Below, in pieces: positions 35,422-45,378 of a DNA stretch of 60,682 nt (position 1 is the stretch's first letter; every line of letters begins with the position of its first letter). The DNA lies in NCBI GenBank assembly GCA_012270065.1, contig JAAXJB010000074.1, forward strand, positions 33,482 to 94,163. Direction: 5' to 3'. The stretch comes from Rubripirellula sp. GTDB lineage: Bacteria; Planctomycetota; Planctomycetia; Pirellulales; Pirellulaceae. The notes below the pieces were generated by a model, which was not told the DNA's origin, made no database searches, and worked only from the letters and a program-made list of their open reading frames with translations. A program made the position numbers and the translations under genes.

Positions 35422-38400
35422 TTATCGGCCACCGCCTCCGCGACCACCGGCTCCTCCGGGAGCCGCACCACCGCCGGGCCTACCGCCTCCCATTGATGGA
35501 CCGCCGCGGCCTCCGAACCCACCGCTACCGCGGCTGCCGAAGCCGCCTCCTCCGAATCGGGCCCGGAATGCCTCGATGCGTTGCTGGATTTCTGCAGCGC
35601 TCGATCCGGTGGATCCAGTCGGCCTTTGTGAACTACTGGAGCTGCTGCTGGAAGTTTTGGAACTATCGGTCGTTGAGCTGGCTTTTGTGCCGAGAATACT
35701 TTCAAGGGCCAGTTTCATGACATCCGGATTGACGCTTCCATTGGTCGAGTAGGTCATGATTGTTTCCTCGTTGACCATGCTGCTTTGATCAAGCTTCCGT
35801 ACAAGCTCCTCGATTTCGGCAAAGTCCTGCGGAGTTGCAATCACGACAAGAGAGTTGCTGCGGGCATCAACGGCGACGCTGATTTTTGCAAGTTCACTCG
35901 CGGCGGAATCACCTCCACCTCGACCGCCTCGACCTCCGCCGCGTAACGCAGCGATGAACTCCTGCGGCGACGGTTGTCCGCCTCCGCGACTGCTGGTTCT
36001 CTGTGCGCCAGCGATACGGTCACCAAGCAGAGATTTGACGATATTGGCCACTTCCTCTGCTTCCTGATAGATCACTGGGATCAATGCTGGTTTGGCAACA
36101 ATTTCAATGTCTTCAGGGCTCTCGGCAATGTCGACTTTCTCCAGAATCAGTTCAATCAGCTGCAGGTCGACTGCATTGGCCTGCACGATCAAGGCGTTCA
36201 GGCGAGCGTCTGGCACAATGTTCACGGAACCGGTCGACGTGAGAACCGACTTGGTGGCCGAGGTGTCACCTCCCCCTCCGCCAAGGCCACTCAGCCCGCC
36301 GAGAAGTCCGAGCATTCCTCCGCCTAATCCGCTTGCCACGGAATCGACAGCCGATGAAAGTGAGCTTTCGGCGCCACCCAGTACGCTTGAAATCAGTTCG
36401 GCGGCAACGTCCGCCTTGATGTACTTCAGCCAGATGATGGTTGGGAGATCGGATGCAAGTGCCGAGGGGGAAGCCACCGACTCCATCAGCGATTGAAAGG
36501 CATCCAAAGCTGCCGTGTCATCCGAGGCGATGATCATTCCCGCGGGAGTGAACTGGACAACAATGTCTGCGTTGCCCACTTTGATCTTTGTCTGGGGGGC
36601 CGCTTTGGCATCACTCGGAGACGCTACTCCAGTTCCAGGTGCATCTGCTTGAATTGGCTCTTGTGGATTGACCGGCTCAGTAACGTACCTGACGTTTCCC
36701 GACTCAGTTTGAGGTTTTGGAACGTGGCGAGCATCGGGCGGCTCAGGAATGGCTCCACGCTGTAGTTCCTGTGTGCGCGGCACGTCTTGTCGCGAGTTCG
36801 TGCCTGAACGCGATGGAGAAATCGTTCGGATTTTGTTGGGACGTCCCGTCACTGGCCAAAGGGCTTCCACCTGACCCAGTGCTTCTTCGGCCGCGCGTCC
36901 AGTGTAAGGCAGTATCCTGACTTTTTCACTCAGAATGCCGAGTGAATCATCTCCCTCAAGCTCCGAGAGTAATTTTTCTACCAACGTGATCTGGTCCGTC
37001 GTGCCTCGAATCCAGAGTTTCCCCGTTGTGGGATCACCATCGACAATCGGTCCTTCACCGCCTTCCTCCGTGATTCCGAAAAACTTGTTGATGGTCAACA
37101 AGGCTTGTGCCGGGTCAAGTCGTTTCAGGTCTACGACCTTGAAGTCCTGCCCCGATCCTTCCATTTCCATGATCGACTTGACGATCACTTCCTGCGTTTC
37201 AGGGCGAGCCCATGCAACGATTGCGTTTGTCTTTGGGTCGATCGCAATGCGGGCGTCTGGTGTGCCTGCCAGCAAGGTTTGAAGCACGTCAAAGACCGTT
37301 GCGCTGTCTGCACTCCGAACTGAATGAGTTTGAAAAACGGGTTTGGTCAATTCCATTCCATCTTCCGACTCAGATGATTCGAGTGGTTGGTCGGCTTTTT
37401 CAACAAGCTTTTCCAGGAGCCCTGTTTTTCCCGGTAGGCCTGCCGCGTAGAGTCGGTCTCCGAAGAGTCCTACAGAAATACGGATGCTGTCATTGGAATT
37501 TTCGCCAGGCTCAAGTCCAAGGAGAGGACGCGCAAGTTCGAGAATTTCATCAGCTGCACGGTGTTCCAATGCAATCTCTACCACGTCCGTATCGGCAGTG
37601 GATGCCTGCTTCAGCAAGTCCCGGATTGCGATCAGTTTATCGGCAGCTTCAGTAACTTTCACCTGCCGTGCGCTTTCCAGAACAATGACCCGGCCCCATG
37701 GACCAATCATCAGTGCCAATTCTTCCTTGGCGGAATCGGCAGTCATGCTGCCAAGTGGAAAGACACAGCTGACAATGTCACTTCGCCCACGTTCTTCCAA
37801 TTGGTCGGGCCGAACGAGTTCCGCCAGTTCGCTGATCAATTTATCTGCATTTTGTTGCTCCAGATCGATGACCTGAAGCATGCGCCCGCGTCGGACAAGG
37901 CAGTAACCACGCTTGAGCAACGCCAGGTTGATGACATCCAATGCTTCTGAGACGCTGTAGGTTCTTGTGGGATCGGCAAATGTCCAGCTCCCAATCGGAA
38001 CCTGGTCAAGTTGCAATGCGAGGTCAGCCTGGTCAGCAAACCAGTCGAGCACATCGGGCCAAGTAACTCCTGAAAAATTGAATCGCAGTTCCCCAGACTT
38101 GCCCAACGGTCGGGTGCCACCTTGAGGAGCGGGCGGCTGGTTCGCAGGCGTGTCTGTTTCATTGGCGGCAGCGGGGGCCACTGCTGCAGCCGGGGACGCC
38201 TCAGTGGTTGCGGATGCATCATCAGCTTGACTGGCTGGTTCTGGGGTCGTCTTTTCCGACTCATCCGTGTCACCCTCTGGTGGAGGCGTTTGCTCGGCTG
38301 ACGCATCCGAATCTCCCGTTTTTTCAGAGATTTCGGCAGTATCGGTGTCTTGCTCAGAACCCACCGCTGCATCTGCTTCTGAGTTTTCAGTGGTCGTTGG

Positions 38401-38508
38401 TTTCTCTGCCTTCGCCTCCGTTTCCGATGCTTCCTGAGCATGCAGTGGCGAGTAGGAAATGCAGGCCAAAAAGGTACTTAGCAGAAGGAGATTTATGGTC
38501 GTTTTCAT
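35422..38508 (-). CDS. GspD-like protein with secretin N-repeats but no visible barrel
   Basis: 1028 residues. A signal peptide (cleavage after LHA) is followed by a Thr/Glu/Ala-rich linker to about residue 135. Several secretin N0/N1-type repeats come next, among them WPDVLDWFADQADLAL, DIVSCVFPLGSMTADSAKEELA, FKVVDLKRLDPAQALLTINKF, WLKYIKADVAAELISSVLGG, VNIVPDARLNALIVQAN and VDARSNSLVVIATPQDF. I see no C-terminal secretin homology region (no VPxLGxxPxxGxLF-type motif). The end is a Ser run and a Gly/Arg-rich tail instead. It heads the operon with gspE and gspF. Its role as an outer-membrane channel is doubtful; a scaffold or adapter is possible. Confidence 0.85.
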   Translation of the reverse strand: MKTTINLLLLSTFLACISYSPLHAQEASETEAKAEKPTTTENSEADAAVGSEQDTDTAEISEKTGDSDASAEQTPPPEGDTDESEKTTPEPASQADDASATTEASPAAAVAPAAANETDTPANQPPAPQGGTRPLGKSGELRFNFSGVTWPDVLDWFADQADLALQLDQVPIGSWTFADPTRTYSVSEALDVINLALLKRGYCLVRRGRMLQVIDLEQQNADKLISELAELVRPDQLEERGRSDIVSCVFPLGSMTADSAKEELALMIGPWGRVIVLESARQVKVTEAADKLIAIRDLLKQASTADTDVVEIALEHRAADEILELARPLLGLEPGENSNDSIRISVGLFGDRLYAAGLPGKTGLLEKLVEKADQPLESSESEDGMELTKPVFQTHSVRSADSATVFDVLQTLLAGTPDARIAIDPKTNAIVAWARPETQEVIVKSIMEMEGSGQDFKVVDLKRLDPAQALLTINKFFGITEEGGEGPIVDGDPTTGKLWIRGTTDQITLVEKLLSELEGDDSLGILSEKVRILPYTGRAAEEALGQVEALWPVTGRPNKIRTISPSRSGTNSRQDVPRTQELQRGAIPEPPDARHVPKPQTESGNVRYVTEPVNPQEPIQADAPGTGVASPSDAKAAPQTKIKVGNADIVVQFTPAGMIIASDDTAALDAFQSLMESVASPSALASDLPTIIWLKYIKADVAAELISSVLGGAESSLSSAVDSVASGLGGGMLGLLGGLSGLGGGGGDTSATKSVLTSTGSVNIVPDARLNALIVQANAVDLQLIELILEKVDIAESPEDIEIVAKPALIPVIYQEAEEVANIVKSLLGDRIAGAQRTSSRGGGQPSPQEFIAALRGGGRGGRGGGDSAASELAKISVAVDARSNSLVVIATPQDFAEIEELVRKLDQSSMVNEETIMTYSTNGSVNPDVMKLALESILGTKASSTTDSSKTSSSSSSSSQRPTGSTGSSAAEIQQRIEAFRARFGGGGFGSRGSGGFGGRGGPSMGGGRPGGGAAPGGAGGRGGGGR

Positions 38509-39043
38509 GCTGAAAAGTCGCTTCGGAAGATGTTAGATGCGTTCCGCCCCATGGTAATCTGAAAAATTACCTTGACAGCCGAGAACCGGTTTCTGGGGCA
38601 AACCAGATAGAAAGCCGCACCCTAATATGCCTTGGAACCCCTGCGTAAGCCGCGAGTTCTGAAAATTTAGGTAGTTTTCGCAATCGTTTCTGCCTGTCAT
38701 GCGTGGGGAACGGGAAGTTCTGGCACGTCCGATGGCGTTTGATTGTGCAAAATCGTCAAGCCTCGCGATTTAAGGGCCCAAGTCCTTGCGCGGGGGTGTT
38801 GGGATTGGTACCATTGGGGCGTGGCGGAGCCCCTTTTCTCCTCAGCGGATTGAGCGACTGAACAGCGTTTCAACAGCGGCAATTAGTGGTGTCGCTCCAT
38901 GCTTTGTGGAGGAAATGGCCCCCCCGGCAGGGTGGCGGGCAGTCTGCTGATTGCGTCCCTGTGTTAGCGGCCAGTCAGACATCGGCGATCCTGATGGATA
39001 GATTTGGGCGTTTCAGCTGTTTGTATTTCTTAAGATCCCGAAC
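38509..39043. other. Intergenic stretch between gspD-like gene and map
   Basis: About 535 bp between divergent genes. It contains an inverted repeat in the gspD leader (ggtaat/attacc, 38553-38571) and an isolated terminator-like hairpin on the + strand at 38816-38837. No protein gene is convincing. Confidence 0.5.
38816..38837 (+). terminator. Orphan terminator-like hairpin
   Basis: ggggc (38816-38820) pairs with gcccc (38829-38833) across an 8-nt loop, followed by TTTT. No + strand protein gene ends nearby, so it either terminates an unannotated small RNA or is chance. The stem is only 5 bp. Confidence 0.35.
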
Positions 39044-39844
39044 GTGATGTTGAAAAAGCAGAAGAAGTTGATTCTCACTGAAGCCAATCAAGAAGCGATG
39101 CGACGAGCTGGCCGGGTGAATGCTCAGCTGATGGATTTCCTACGGCCGCATGTGAAGGCTGGAGTCACGACTCTGTCGATTGATCAGCTCGTCCATCAGT
39201 GGACCCTCGATCATGGCCATAAACCTGCAACGCTGGGATATCAGAATTATCCCAAGAGCTGTTGCACCAGCATTAATGATGTCATCTGCCATGGGATCCC
39301 CGACAGCTACGAGTTGAAGGACGGTGACATCGTCAATGTGGATATCACGACCATCGTTGACGGTTGGCATGGTGACCAAAGCGAAACCTTTTTGATCGGT
39401 CAGGTTTCTGATGAGAAGAGAGCAGTAACGCAGTGCGCATTTGATTGTCTGTACGCAGCCATCGATGCCTTGACGCCGGGGTGTCGTGTTAGCGTGATTG
39501 GCGAGACGGTAGTCCCCGAAGCTCATCGCCGCGGATTTTCTGTTGTCAGGGAGTATGTTGGCCACGGTCTGGGGCGACAGTTTCATCTTGACCCGTCGGT
39601 GCCCCACTTTCCGAATCGCCAAAGCCGAATTGACCGACTTCATCCCGGAATGTGTTTTACTGTAGAGCCGATGATCAACGCCGGGTCGCGATACACACGC
39701 AGCGATAAAGTCGATGGCTGGACCGTGCGGACGAAAGACGGGCGAGCCTCGGCTCAGTTCGAGCATTCGATTCTGATGACAGAAGACGGCCCTGAAGTTC
39801 TCACGATGACCACGGATGGCCCGGGAAAAGGATTTCAGTTCTGA
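39044..39844 (+). CDS. map: Methionine aminopeptidase, type I
   Basis: 266 residues (265 from the ATG at 39047; a GTG at 39044 also fits). It removes the initiator methionine from nascent proteins. Metal ligands are visible: two Asp in [17 protein letters not shown], His in [11 protein letters not shown], Glu in FTVEPM and Glu in QFEHS. The N-terminal extension before the conserved core is short. A gatgactttc direct repeat follows the stop. Confidence 0.95.
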   Translation: MMLKKQKKLILTEANQEAMRRAGRVNAQLMDFLRPHVKAGVTTLSIDQLVHQWTLDHGHKPATLGYQNYPKSCCTSINDVICHGIPDSYELKDGDIVNVDITTIVDGWHGDQSETFLIGQVSDEKRAVTQCAFDCLYAAIDALTPGCRVSVIGETVVPEAHRRGFSVVREYVGHGLGRQFHLDPSVPHFPNRQSRIDRLHPGMCFTVEPMINAGSRYTRSDKVDGWTVRTKDGRASAQFEHSILMTEDGPEVLTMTTDGPGKGFQF

Positions 39845-39855
39845 ATTTTTCGATG

Positions 39856-39886
39856 GATGACTTTCAGTTCACCATCGATGACTTTC
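39856..39886 (+). repeat. Short direct repeat after map, period 21
   Basis: gatgactttc occurs at 39856-39865 and 39877-39886, 21 bp apart, within 50 bp of the map stop codon. Two copies only. Confidence 0.6.
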
Positions 39887-39974
39887 TGCGGTTGTTGCAA
39901 GCACAAGTGGCAGCATCAGCCTACGCAGTCCATTCACGCGTCATGAAGCTAAGTAACCTCGATGCCCAAGCAAA

Positions 39975-41957
39975 TCAGGGCTGTGGTTTGCGTAATGCTG
40001 GTGGTGGAAGCCTTTCAATATAATCTGCCATTGCTGCCGCCGTTCTGGGAGCAGCGCTAGAGGCCCTTCGAAGCAAAGGTGCGATTGACCTCAGTGTGGA
40101 CTTCAATTGGTTGGGGTACACAGCTGATTGGGGATCGCTAGCTGCCAAATACGCAAGATTTTCTGCTGTGATACTCATTCCAGAGGGAATCGCGCTGTCG
40201 ACTGGATCTTTCACGCGGACGATCAAAGTCGGGTGATCGCTGGATGTGAAGAAAAAACCACCGTTTTGTTGATCTGCGAAAAGCTCGATCTGTTTTGCTG
40301 TGAGTGCTTCGGCCTCCTGCAACCACTTGGCATCCCCTGTGGCACGGTGCAATGCGATCAGGCCAGAGGTGAAAAATGCATAGTCGTCGAGATAGGCGTT
40401 CAGTTTTGCTTCCCCGGCCGCGTAGCTTCGCAGAAGTCTGCCCGTGTCTGTCTTCAATTTCGTGAGTATGAAAGTTGCTGCTCTGCCAGCTGCCTGAACA
40501 TAGTCTTTACGATCCAGGATCCGCCCCGCGTCTGCGAGTCCCGAAATCATCAGTCCGTTCCAGGCGGTCAGGATTTTGACATCGGTGATGGGGCGCACAC
40601 GTTTCGCACGGATCTGGAACAGCTGTCTGCGTGTTGGTTCAATACGCAGTAGCAGGGACTGAAAAGTTGTTTTCTGCTCTTTTGCAATGGAAGTCAGCGA
40701 ACTGCCGGGTGCGGGAGCGAAGTAGTCATTTTCGAAATTCGGTTTTCCTGTGCAACGGAATATTTCATTGAAAAGTTGATAGCCGTCTGTTTCTTTTGCC
40801 TGTTCCAGTTCTTCTGTAGTCCAGCGATAGAACTTTCCCTCTTCTCCTTCGCTGTCTGCATCAAGCGCGCTGAAAAATGCACCTTCGGGGGCTTGGAGTT
40901 CTCGAAGAGTGAAATCGCAGATGCCCTCTACAACGTGTCGATATTCAGGGTTTGATGAATCAAGGTATGCCTCAGCGTAAAGCGAAGCCAGTTGGCCATT
41001 GTCATACAGCATTTTTTCGAAATGGGGAATTTGCCATAGTCCATCCACACTGTATCGGTGGAATCCTCCACCAAGATGGTCGTACATAGCGCCACTGAGC
41101 ATTCCATCGAGCGTTTTGAATAGCATGTCACGGCAATTCGATCGCGTCGCTTCATCGGTGCTTTTGCTGCGGCTACGGTTCAGCAGAAAAAAGAGATTGG
41201 ATGGTTCGGGGAATTTTGGTCGGTTGGCGGATCGCCCGAAGCCACCATGAACGGGATCATATTGTTCCGCGAGTGCAGCATCGACCTGTGCGATCAGGGT
41301 TTCGTCAATTTGATCATCACCGGGCGTTTCCTGTTCAGGATTCTGATTGGCTTTGACGGCCGCAGTCAGCGCGCTGGCCTGTTGCGTGACTGCATCACGC
41401 TGAGTGTTCCATGCTTTGTTGATCTGTTCCATCACCGAAAGAAAACCGACTGAATTACCCCGGTCGCCGGTCCGAGCGGGGAAATAGGTGCCACCCCAGA
41501 AAGGCCTGCCGTCCGGCAGCAGGAAAACCGACATGGGCCAGCCACCATTACCGGAAATCATCTGTACTGCCGTCATGTAGATTTTGTCCACATCCGGACG
41601 CTCTTCGCGGTCGACTTTCACACAGACAAATTTTTCGTTCATCTGCTTTGCGATTTCGGAATCTTCAAATGACTCGCGTTCCATCACATGGCACCAGTGA
41701 CAGGCTGCGTAACCAACCGAAAGAAAAATCATCTTTCCTTCACGCTTTGCCTTGGCGAAGGCCTCATCGCCCCATGGATACCAATCCACTGGATTGTGTG
41801 CATGTTGCAATAAGTACGGACTCGATTCTTTGGCTAATCGATTGGTATGTCGGTGCGTCTTTTTTGCTTCGGTATCCTGCGCGAAACAGCGTGGTGAGAG
41901 GGCAATGCCGAGCAAAACACAGAACCGGAGATACACGCAGAATGTTGAATTGAACAT
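39975..41957 (-). CDS. Secreted DUF255 thioredoxin-like protein (YyaL/SSP411 family)
   Basis: 660 residues from ATG 41957, which gives a signal peptide ([19 protein letters not shown]); upstream in-frame codons to 42173 read poorly. The N-terminal thioredoxin-like DUF255 domain has [25 protein letters not shown], the C-x2-C motif (ACHWCH) and ESFEDSEIA. The rest resembles an (alpha/alpha)6-barrel of the kind found in sugar epimerases and N-acylglucosamine epimerases ([28 protein letters not shown]). The reaction is unknown; this family is widespread from bacteria to mammals. Confidence 0.9.
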   Translation of the reverse strand: MFNSTFCVYLRFCVLLGIALSPRCFAQDTEAKKTHRHTNRLAKESSPYLLQHAHNPVDWYPWGDEAFAKAKREGKMIFLSVGYAACHWCHVMERESFEDSEIAKQMNEKFVCVKVDREERPDVDKIYMTAVQMISGNGGWPMSVFLLPDGRPFWGGTYFPARTGDRGNSVGFLSVMEQINKAWNTQRDAVTQQASALTAAVKANQNPEQETPGDDQIDETLIAQVDAALAEQYDPVHGGFGRSANRPKFPEPSNLFFLLNRSRSKSTDEATRSNCRDMLFKTLDGMLSGAMYDHLGGGFHRYSVDGLWQIPHFEKMLYDNGQLASLYAEAYLDSSNPEYRHVVEGICDFTLRELQAPEGAFFSALDADSEGEEGKFYRWTTEELEQAKETDGYQLFNEIFRCTGKPNFENDYFAPAPGSSLTSIAKEQKTTFQSLLLRIEPTRRQLFQIRAKRVRPITDVKILTAWNGLMISGLADAGRILDRKDYVQAAGRAATFILTKLKTDTGRLLRSYAAGEAKLNAYLDDYAFFTSGLIALHRATGDAKWLQEAEALTAKQIELFADQQNGGFFFTSSDHPTLIVRVKDPVDSAIPSGMSITAENLAYLAASDPQSAVYPNQLKSTLRSIAPLLRRASSAAPRTAAAMADYIERLPPPALRKPQP

Positions 41958-42286
41958 GGGAAACAGGACAGGGGCTGAGAATAGCGACGGGGGATGATGC
42001 AATGAGTTCCAGTTCAGCGGCCAGGTTGCGAACTGAATGATGGGGGCCTGAAAACCACTGGGCGTGACAAGATGCTGGCTGGAAGTGCTTTGGAACACAG
42101 CACTACAGATGATGGCATCGAACGCATTGTGTTCCACGTTTGCGGTTGCAATGCTCAAAACTGCAGAAATCAAATCGTGATTTTGGTCGCTTCAATTCCG
42201 ACGCATGATGATTTCAAACCTGCTGCCCAGTTTAGCTTCTTTATGCCAAAGTTTGTTGAAGTAGGTTGGCGATTCAGGCGAAATGC
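41958..42286. other. Intergenic stretch
   Basis: About 330 bp between the methyltransferase stop and the DUF255 start. I see no gene, repeat or strong hairpin; it probably carries the DUF255 gene promoter. Confidence 0.45.
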
Positions 42287-43141
42287 CTATGGTTTCCGGG
42301 CAACGACTACAACGCTTGATCCGATTCGCTGTTTGTTTTTCCGGCTCAGCAAGTTTAATTCCTGTTCAAGGCTGCGGCCCACGATTCGGCCGGCAAAGCT
42401 GCTGGGCAGTGTGTGTTGCTTGGCTGTTTTTTGTGGGGCAACGCCATTTGATAGACCCAGACGATAACGGGTTGCACGCAGGAGGAGAATTGGCAAAACC
42501 AGAGGCTTGAAAAAGTAGCTTGCGAAGTCAATTTCAAATCCCTGTTCAGTGAGACTTCGGCACGCTGATTTGACCGTGTAGCGGCGAAAATGTCCGGCAT
42601 ATATATCCTCGTCTGACCAGAGAATGGAAAGAGCTGGAACGGTCATGAAAAAGAGGCCGCGTGGCCGAAGTTTTGTGAAGATGAGTTGAAGGAAGTTCGC
42701 TTCATCCTCGATATGCTCGACGACATCGAAGGCGCCGGCCAAAGGGATGGTTTCATCTTTCAGGCCACTAGTTTCCAGGGTAGCGTTGACTACGTGCTGG
42801 ACCCCACGGTTTTTTGCATTGATGCAACCCATCAGGCCCGGTTCTATCAGAACGGTGGTGAGCCCGGTGTCCTGGACTGCCTTTGATTGGAATCCGTTGC
42901 CACCACCGATATCCGCAAAGAAATTCCGGCTGTCCGGTGCGGCATGCTGATGCAAAAGCGAGGTGATGATACTGTTGCGGTGTTCAAACCAGTAGGACTC
43001 GTCTTCGATTTTCAAGCAATCGGCGTTTCCTGCTTCAGGATACGAAATCTGAGTTTTTGTTTTTGACGTCCAGATCCCATCGTGTTGTTGCAGTGTACCA
43101 CCGGTCATCTGGTCTATATCTGGCAGCATGATCTGTATCAT
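42287..43141 (-). CDS. Class I SAM-dependent methyltransferase
   Basis: 284 residues (start ATG 43141 or 43129). The Rossmann methyltransferase fold shows the glycine-rich motif FADIGGGNGFQS, an acidic residue at the end of strand 2 (LIEPG), GAFDVVEHIEDE (motif with the conserved Asp) and a late FFMTVPALSILWS strand. The N-terminal SYWFEHRNSII is typical of sugar- or lipid-locus methyltransferases. It lies downstream of rmlA in the same direction, so it could methylate a sugar or glycan, but the substrate is unknown. Confidence 0.85.
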   Translation of the reverse strand: MIQIMLPDIDQMTGGTLQQHDGIWTSKTKTQISYPEAGNADCLKIEDESYWFEHRNSIITSLLHQHAAPDSRNFFADIGGGNGFQSKAVQDTGLTTVLIEPGLMGCINAKNRGVQHVVNATLETSGLKDETIPLAGAFDVVEHIEDEANFLQLIFTKLRPRGLFFMTVPALSILWSDEDIYAGHFRRYTVKSACRSLTEQGFEIDFASYFFKPLVLPILLLRATRYRLGLSNGVAPQKTAKQHTLPSSFAGRIVGRSLEQELNLLSRKNKQRIGSSVVVVARKP

Positions 43142-43167
43142 TCATGGAGAAGCGGGATTCAGCGGGC

Positions 43168-44040
43168 TCAGTCTTGAGCGATCTGTTTCAAGTAGTCAGA
43201 GTAGGTGCTGCGTCCCAGTTTTTTGGCAGATTCCAAGAGCGTATCGGAGCAGATCCATTGATTTGCATAGGCGATTTCTTCGATGCATCCGATCATCATC
43301 CCTTGTCGTTCTTCGATGGTTTCTACGAAGTTTGCAGCCTGCAGCAATGAGTGATGGGTGCCGGTGTCGAACCACGCTACTCCACGTCCGAACACCTCCA
43401 CCATCAGCTTTTTCTGTTGCAGATACATCTGGTTGAGTGATGTAATTTCCAGTTCACCACGTTGGGAAGGCCTGACCTGTTTTGCCAGAGTTGGTGCCTG
43501 CGAATCATAGAAGTAAACACCGGGGACTGCGTGCATGCTTTTTGGTTGTTCAGGCTTTTCTTCAATGCTCAGTACATTCCATTGACTGTCGAATTCAACG
43601 ACACCGAAACGCCTCGGATCTTTGACCGGGTAGCCGAAGATGATCGCACCTTCTGAACGATCAGAGGCCTTCTTCATGACACTGCCTACGGTATTGCCGT
43701 AAAGAATGTTGTCACCAAGAACCAGGCATGATGGGGATCCATCAAGAAACGACTCACCTATGATGAACGCTTCTGCGAGTCCTCTGGGTTCTTTCTGTAC
43801 TGCATATTCAAACGACATGCCGAGTGCTTTACCATCGCCGAAAAGTTGCCGGAAGCTGGGAAGGTCATCTGGTGTTGAAATGATCAATACTTCGCGGATT
43901 CCTGCCAACATCAGCATCGACAACGGATAATAGACCATCGGTTTGTTGTAGACCGGCAGCAGTTGCTTGCTGATCGTTGCTGTGATGGGGTACAGACGTG
44001 TTCCCGATCCACCTGCCAGAATGATGCCTTTTCTGGTCAT
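43168..44040 (-). CDS. rmlA: Glucose-1-phosphate thymidylyltransferase
   Basis: 290 residues. It makes dTDP-glucose from dTTP and glucose-1-phosphate. The nucleotide-binding signature GIILAGGSGTRLYPIT, SKQLLPVYNKPMVYYPLS, LGDNILYG, FGVVEFD and EEKPEQPKS are all present, and GRGVAWFDTGTH near the C-terminus is diagnostic. A good ribosome-binding site (aaggga) lies 6 nt upstream. With rmlB and wecE just upstream on the same strand, it supplies a dTDP-sugar pathway. Confidence 0.96.
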   Translation of the reverse strand: MTRKGIILAGGSGTRLYPITATISKQLLPVYNKPMVYYPLSMLMLAGIREVLIISTPDDLPSFRQLFGDGKALGMSFEYAVQKEPRGLAEAFIIGESFLDGSPSCLVLGDNILYGNTVGSVMKKASDRSEGAIIFGYPVKDPRRFGVVEFDSQWNVLSIEEKPEQPKSMHAVPGVYFYDSQAPTLAKQVRPSQRGELEITSLNQMYLQQKKLMVEVFGRGVAWFDTGTHHSLLQAANFVETIEERQGMMIGCIEEIAYANQWICSDTLLESAKKLGRSTYSDYLKQIAQD

Positions 44041-44149
44041 GTGGTGTCCCTTTTTTGTTGGTTTGTGTTTCTTGACAGCATGTAAATCGCCGCTCGCGGT
44101 TCAGGTGTGGTATCGCTGTCAGGCTGGAATGTAACCACAAGAAACTGTC

Positions 44150-45313
44150 TCAGGCCGCCATGCGATAGCTTCTTCGAGTGAGAAAAGAACTGATCCAGTC
44201 AGTGACTCGTTCCTGCTGAGACAGGTTGATTTCGTTGAAGAACGGTAGCCTCAGTAAACGTCCTGACAAGTCTTCGGTAACCGGGAGTTGGCCTTCACTG
44301 TATCCAAAGGAACGCCCCATGGGCGACGTGTGCAGTGGTATGTAATGAAATACTGCATTGATTCCATGCTCTCGCAAATACTGCATCAGTGAATCTCTTG
44401 TCTCCTGATTCTCGAGCAGGATGTAGAACATGTGATAATTTGTTTCGCAATCATCCGGGATCACCGGCATCCGCAGGAATCCTTCAGTTTCGAGTTCCTT
44501 GAGAAGGTTCCGGTAGTTGTCAAATGCTTTTTTTCTGAGGGACAGGATTTCGTCCAATGCTTCAAGTTGGGCATACAGAAATGCACAGGAGAGTTCACTG
44601 AGCACATAGGACGAGCCAACGTCGACCCAGGTGTATTTGTCTACTGCACCACGAAAGAATTGCTGTCGGTTGGTTCCCTTGTCGCGGATGATTTCAGCCC
44701 GTGTTTGCAGTTCGGGGTGATTGATGCAGAGTGTGCCACCTTCGCCGCAGACATAATTCTTGGTTTCGTGATAACTGTAAGCACCCATCTGGCCGATTGA
44801 TCCCAGGGCACGCCCCTTGTAATACGCATGCATTCCCTGCGCTGCGTCTTCCACAACATAGAGACCATGTCGGTCTGCGATCTCCATGATGGTGTCCATT
44901 TCACACGCCACCCCAGCGTAGTGCACGGGAACAATCGCTTTGGTGCGATCGGTAATCGCGTTTTCTATCTGTGTTTCATCCAGATTCAGAGTATCGGGCC
45001 GCACATCAACAAAGACTGGTTTGGCTCCTGCGCGGACAAACGCATTCGCAGTTGAAACGAATGTGTAGGAAGGCAGAATGATCTCGTCTCCTGGTTCGAG
45101 ATTGCAGAGGATGGCGGCCATTTCGAGGGCGGACGTGCAAGATGTCACCATCAGGCTGCTGCCAAGATTGAATTTTCTGCACAGGAATTCATTGCAGGCT
45201 TGTGTGAAACGCCCGTCTGCGGAAATGTTCCCAAACGAAATGCTTTGCGCAATGTAATAAAGTTCTTTTCCAGCCACGTAGGGCTTGTTGAATGGGATGT
45301 TTGGTTCGTCCAT
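44150..45313 (-). CDS. wecE: dTDP-4-amino-4,6-dideoxygalactose transaminase (WecE-like)
   Basis: 387 residues, PLP-dependent DegT/DnrJ/EryC1-type aminotransferase. IPFNKPYVAGKELYYI at the N-terminus is characteristic of WecE/RffA. The PLP Lys lies in YSYHETKNY; VTSCTSALEMAA and VEDAAQGMHAYY are cofactor-binding segments. It transaminates dTDP-4-keto-6-deoxyglucose to dTDP-4-amino-4,6-dideoxygalactose. It lies between rmlB and rmlA. The N-acetyltransferase that follows it in enterobacterial common antigen synthesis (WecD) is not next to it. Confidence 0.94.
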   Translation of the reverse strand: MDEPNIPFNKPYVAGKELYYIAQSISFGNISADGRFTQACNEFLCRKFNLGSSLMVTSCTSALEMAAILCNLEPGDEIILPSYTFVSTANAFVRAGAKPVFVDVRPDTLNLDETQIENAITDRTKAIVPVHYAGVACEMDTIMEIADRHGLYVVEDAAQGMHAYYKGRALGSIGQMGAYSYHETKNYVCGEGGTLCINHPELQTRAEIIRDKGTNRQQFFRGAVDKYTWVDVGSSYVLSELSCAFLYAQLEALDEILSLRKKAFDNYRNLLKELETEGFLRMPVIPDDCETNYHMFYILLENQETRDSLMQYLREHGINAVFHYIPLHTSPMGRSFGYSEGQLPVTEDLSGRLLRLPFFNEINLSQQERVTDWISSFLTRRSYRMAA

Positions 45314-45378
45314 GAAGCAATGATCCTGTCAGGTAGAAATGCTAACCGTTCCTGGTCGGCAATCATTCCATGATTCTT

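Noticed and set aside
38572-38577. TTGACA as a -35 box
   Set aside because: No acceptable -10 hexamer follows at 16-18 bp, and the nearest + strand gene starts over 450 bp away.
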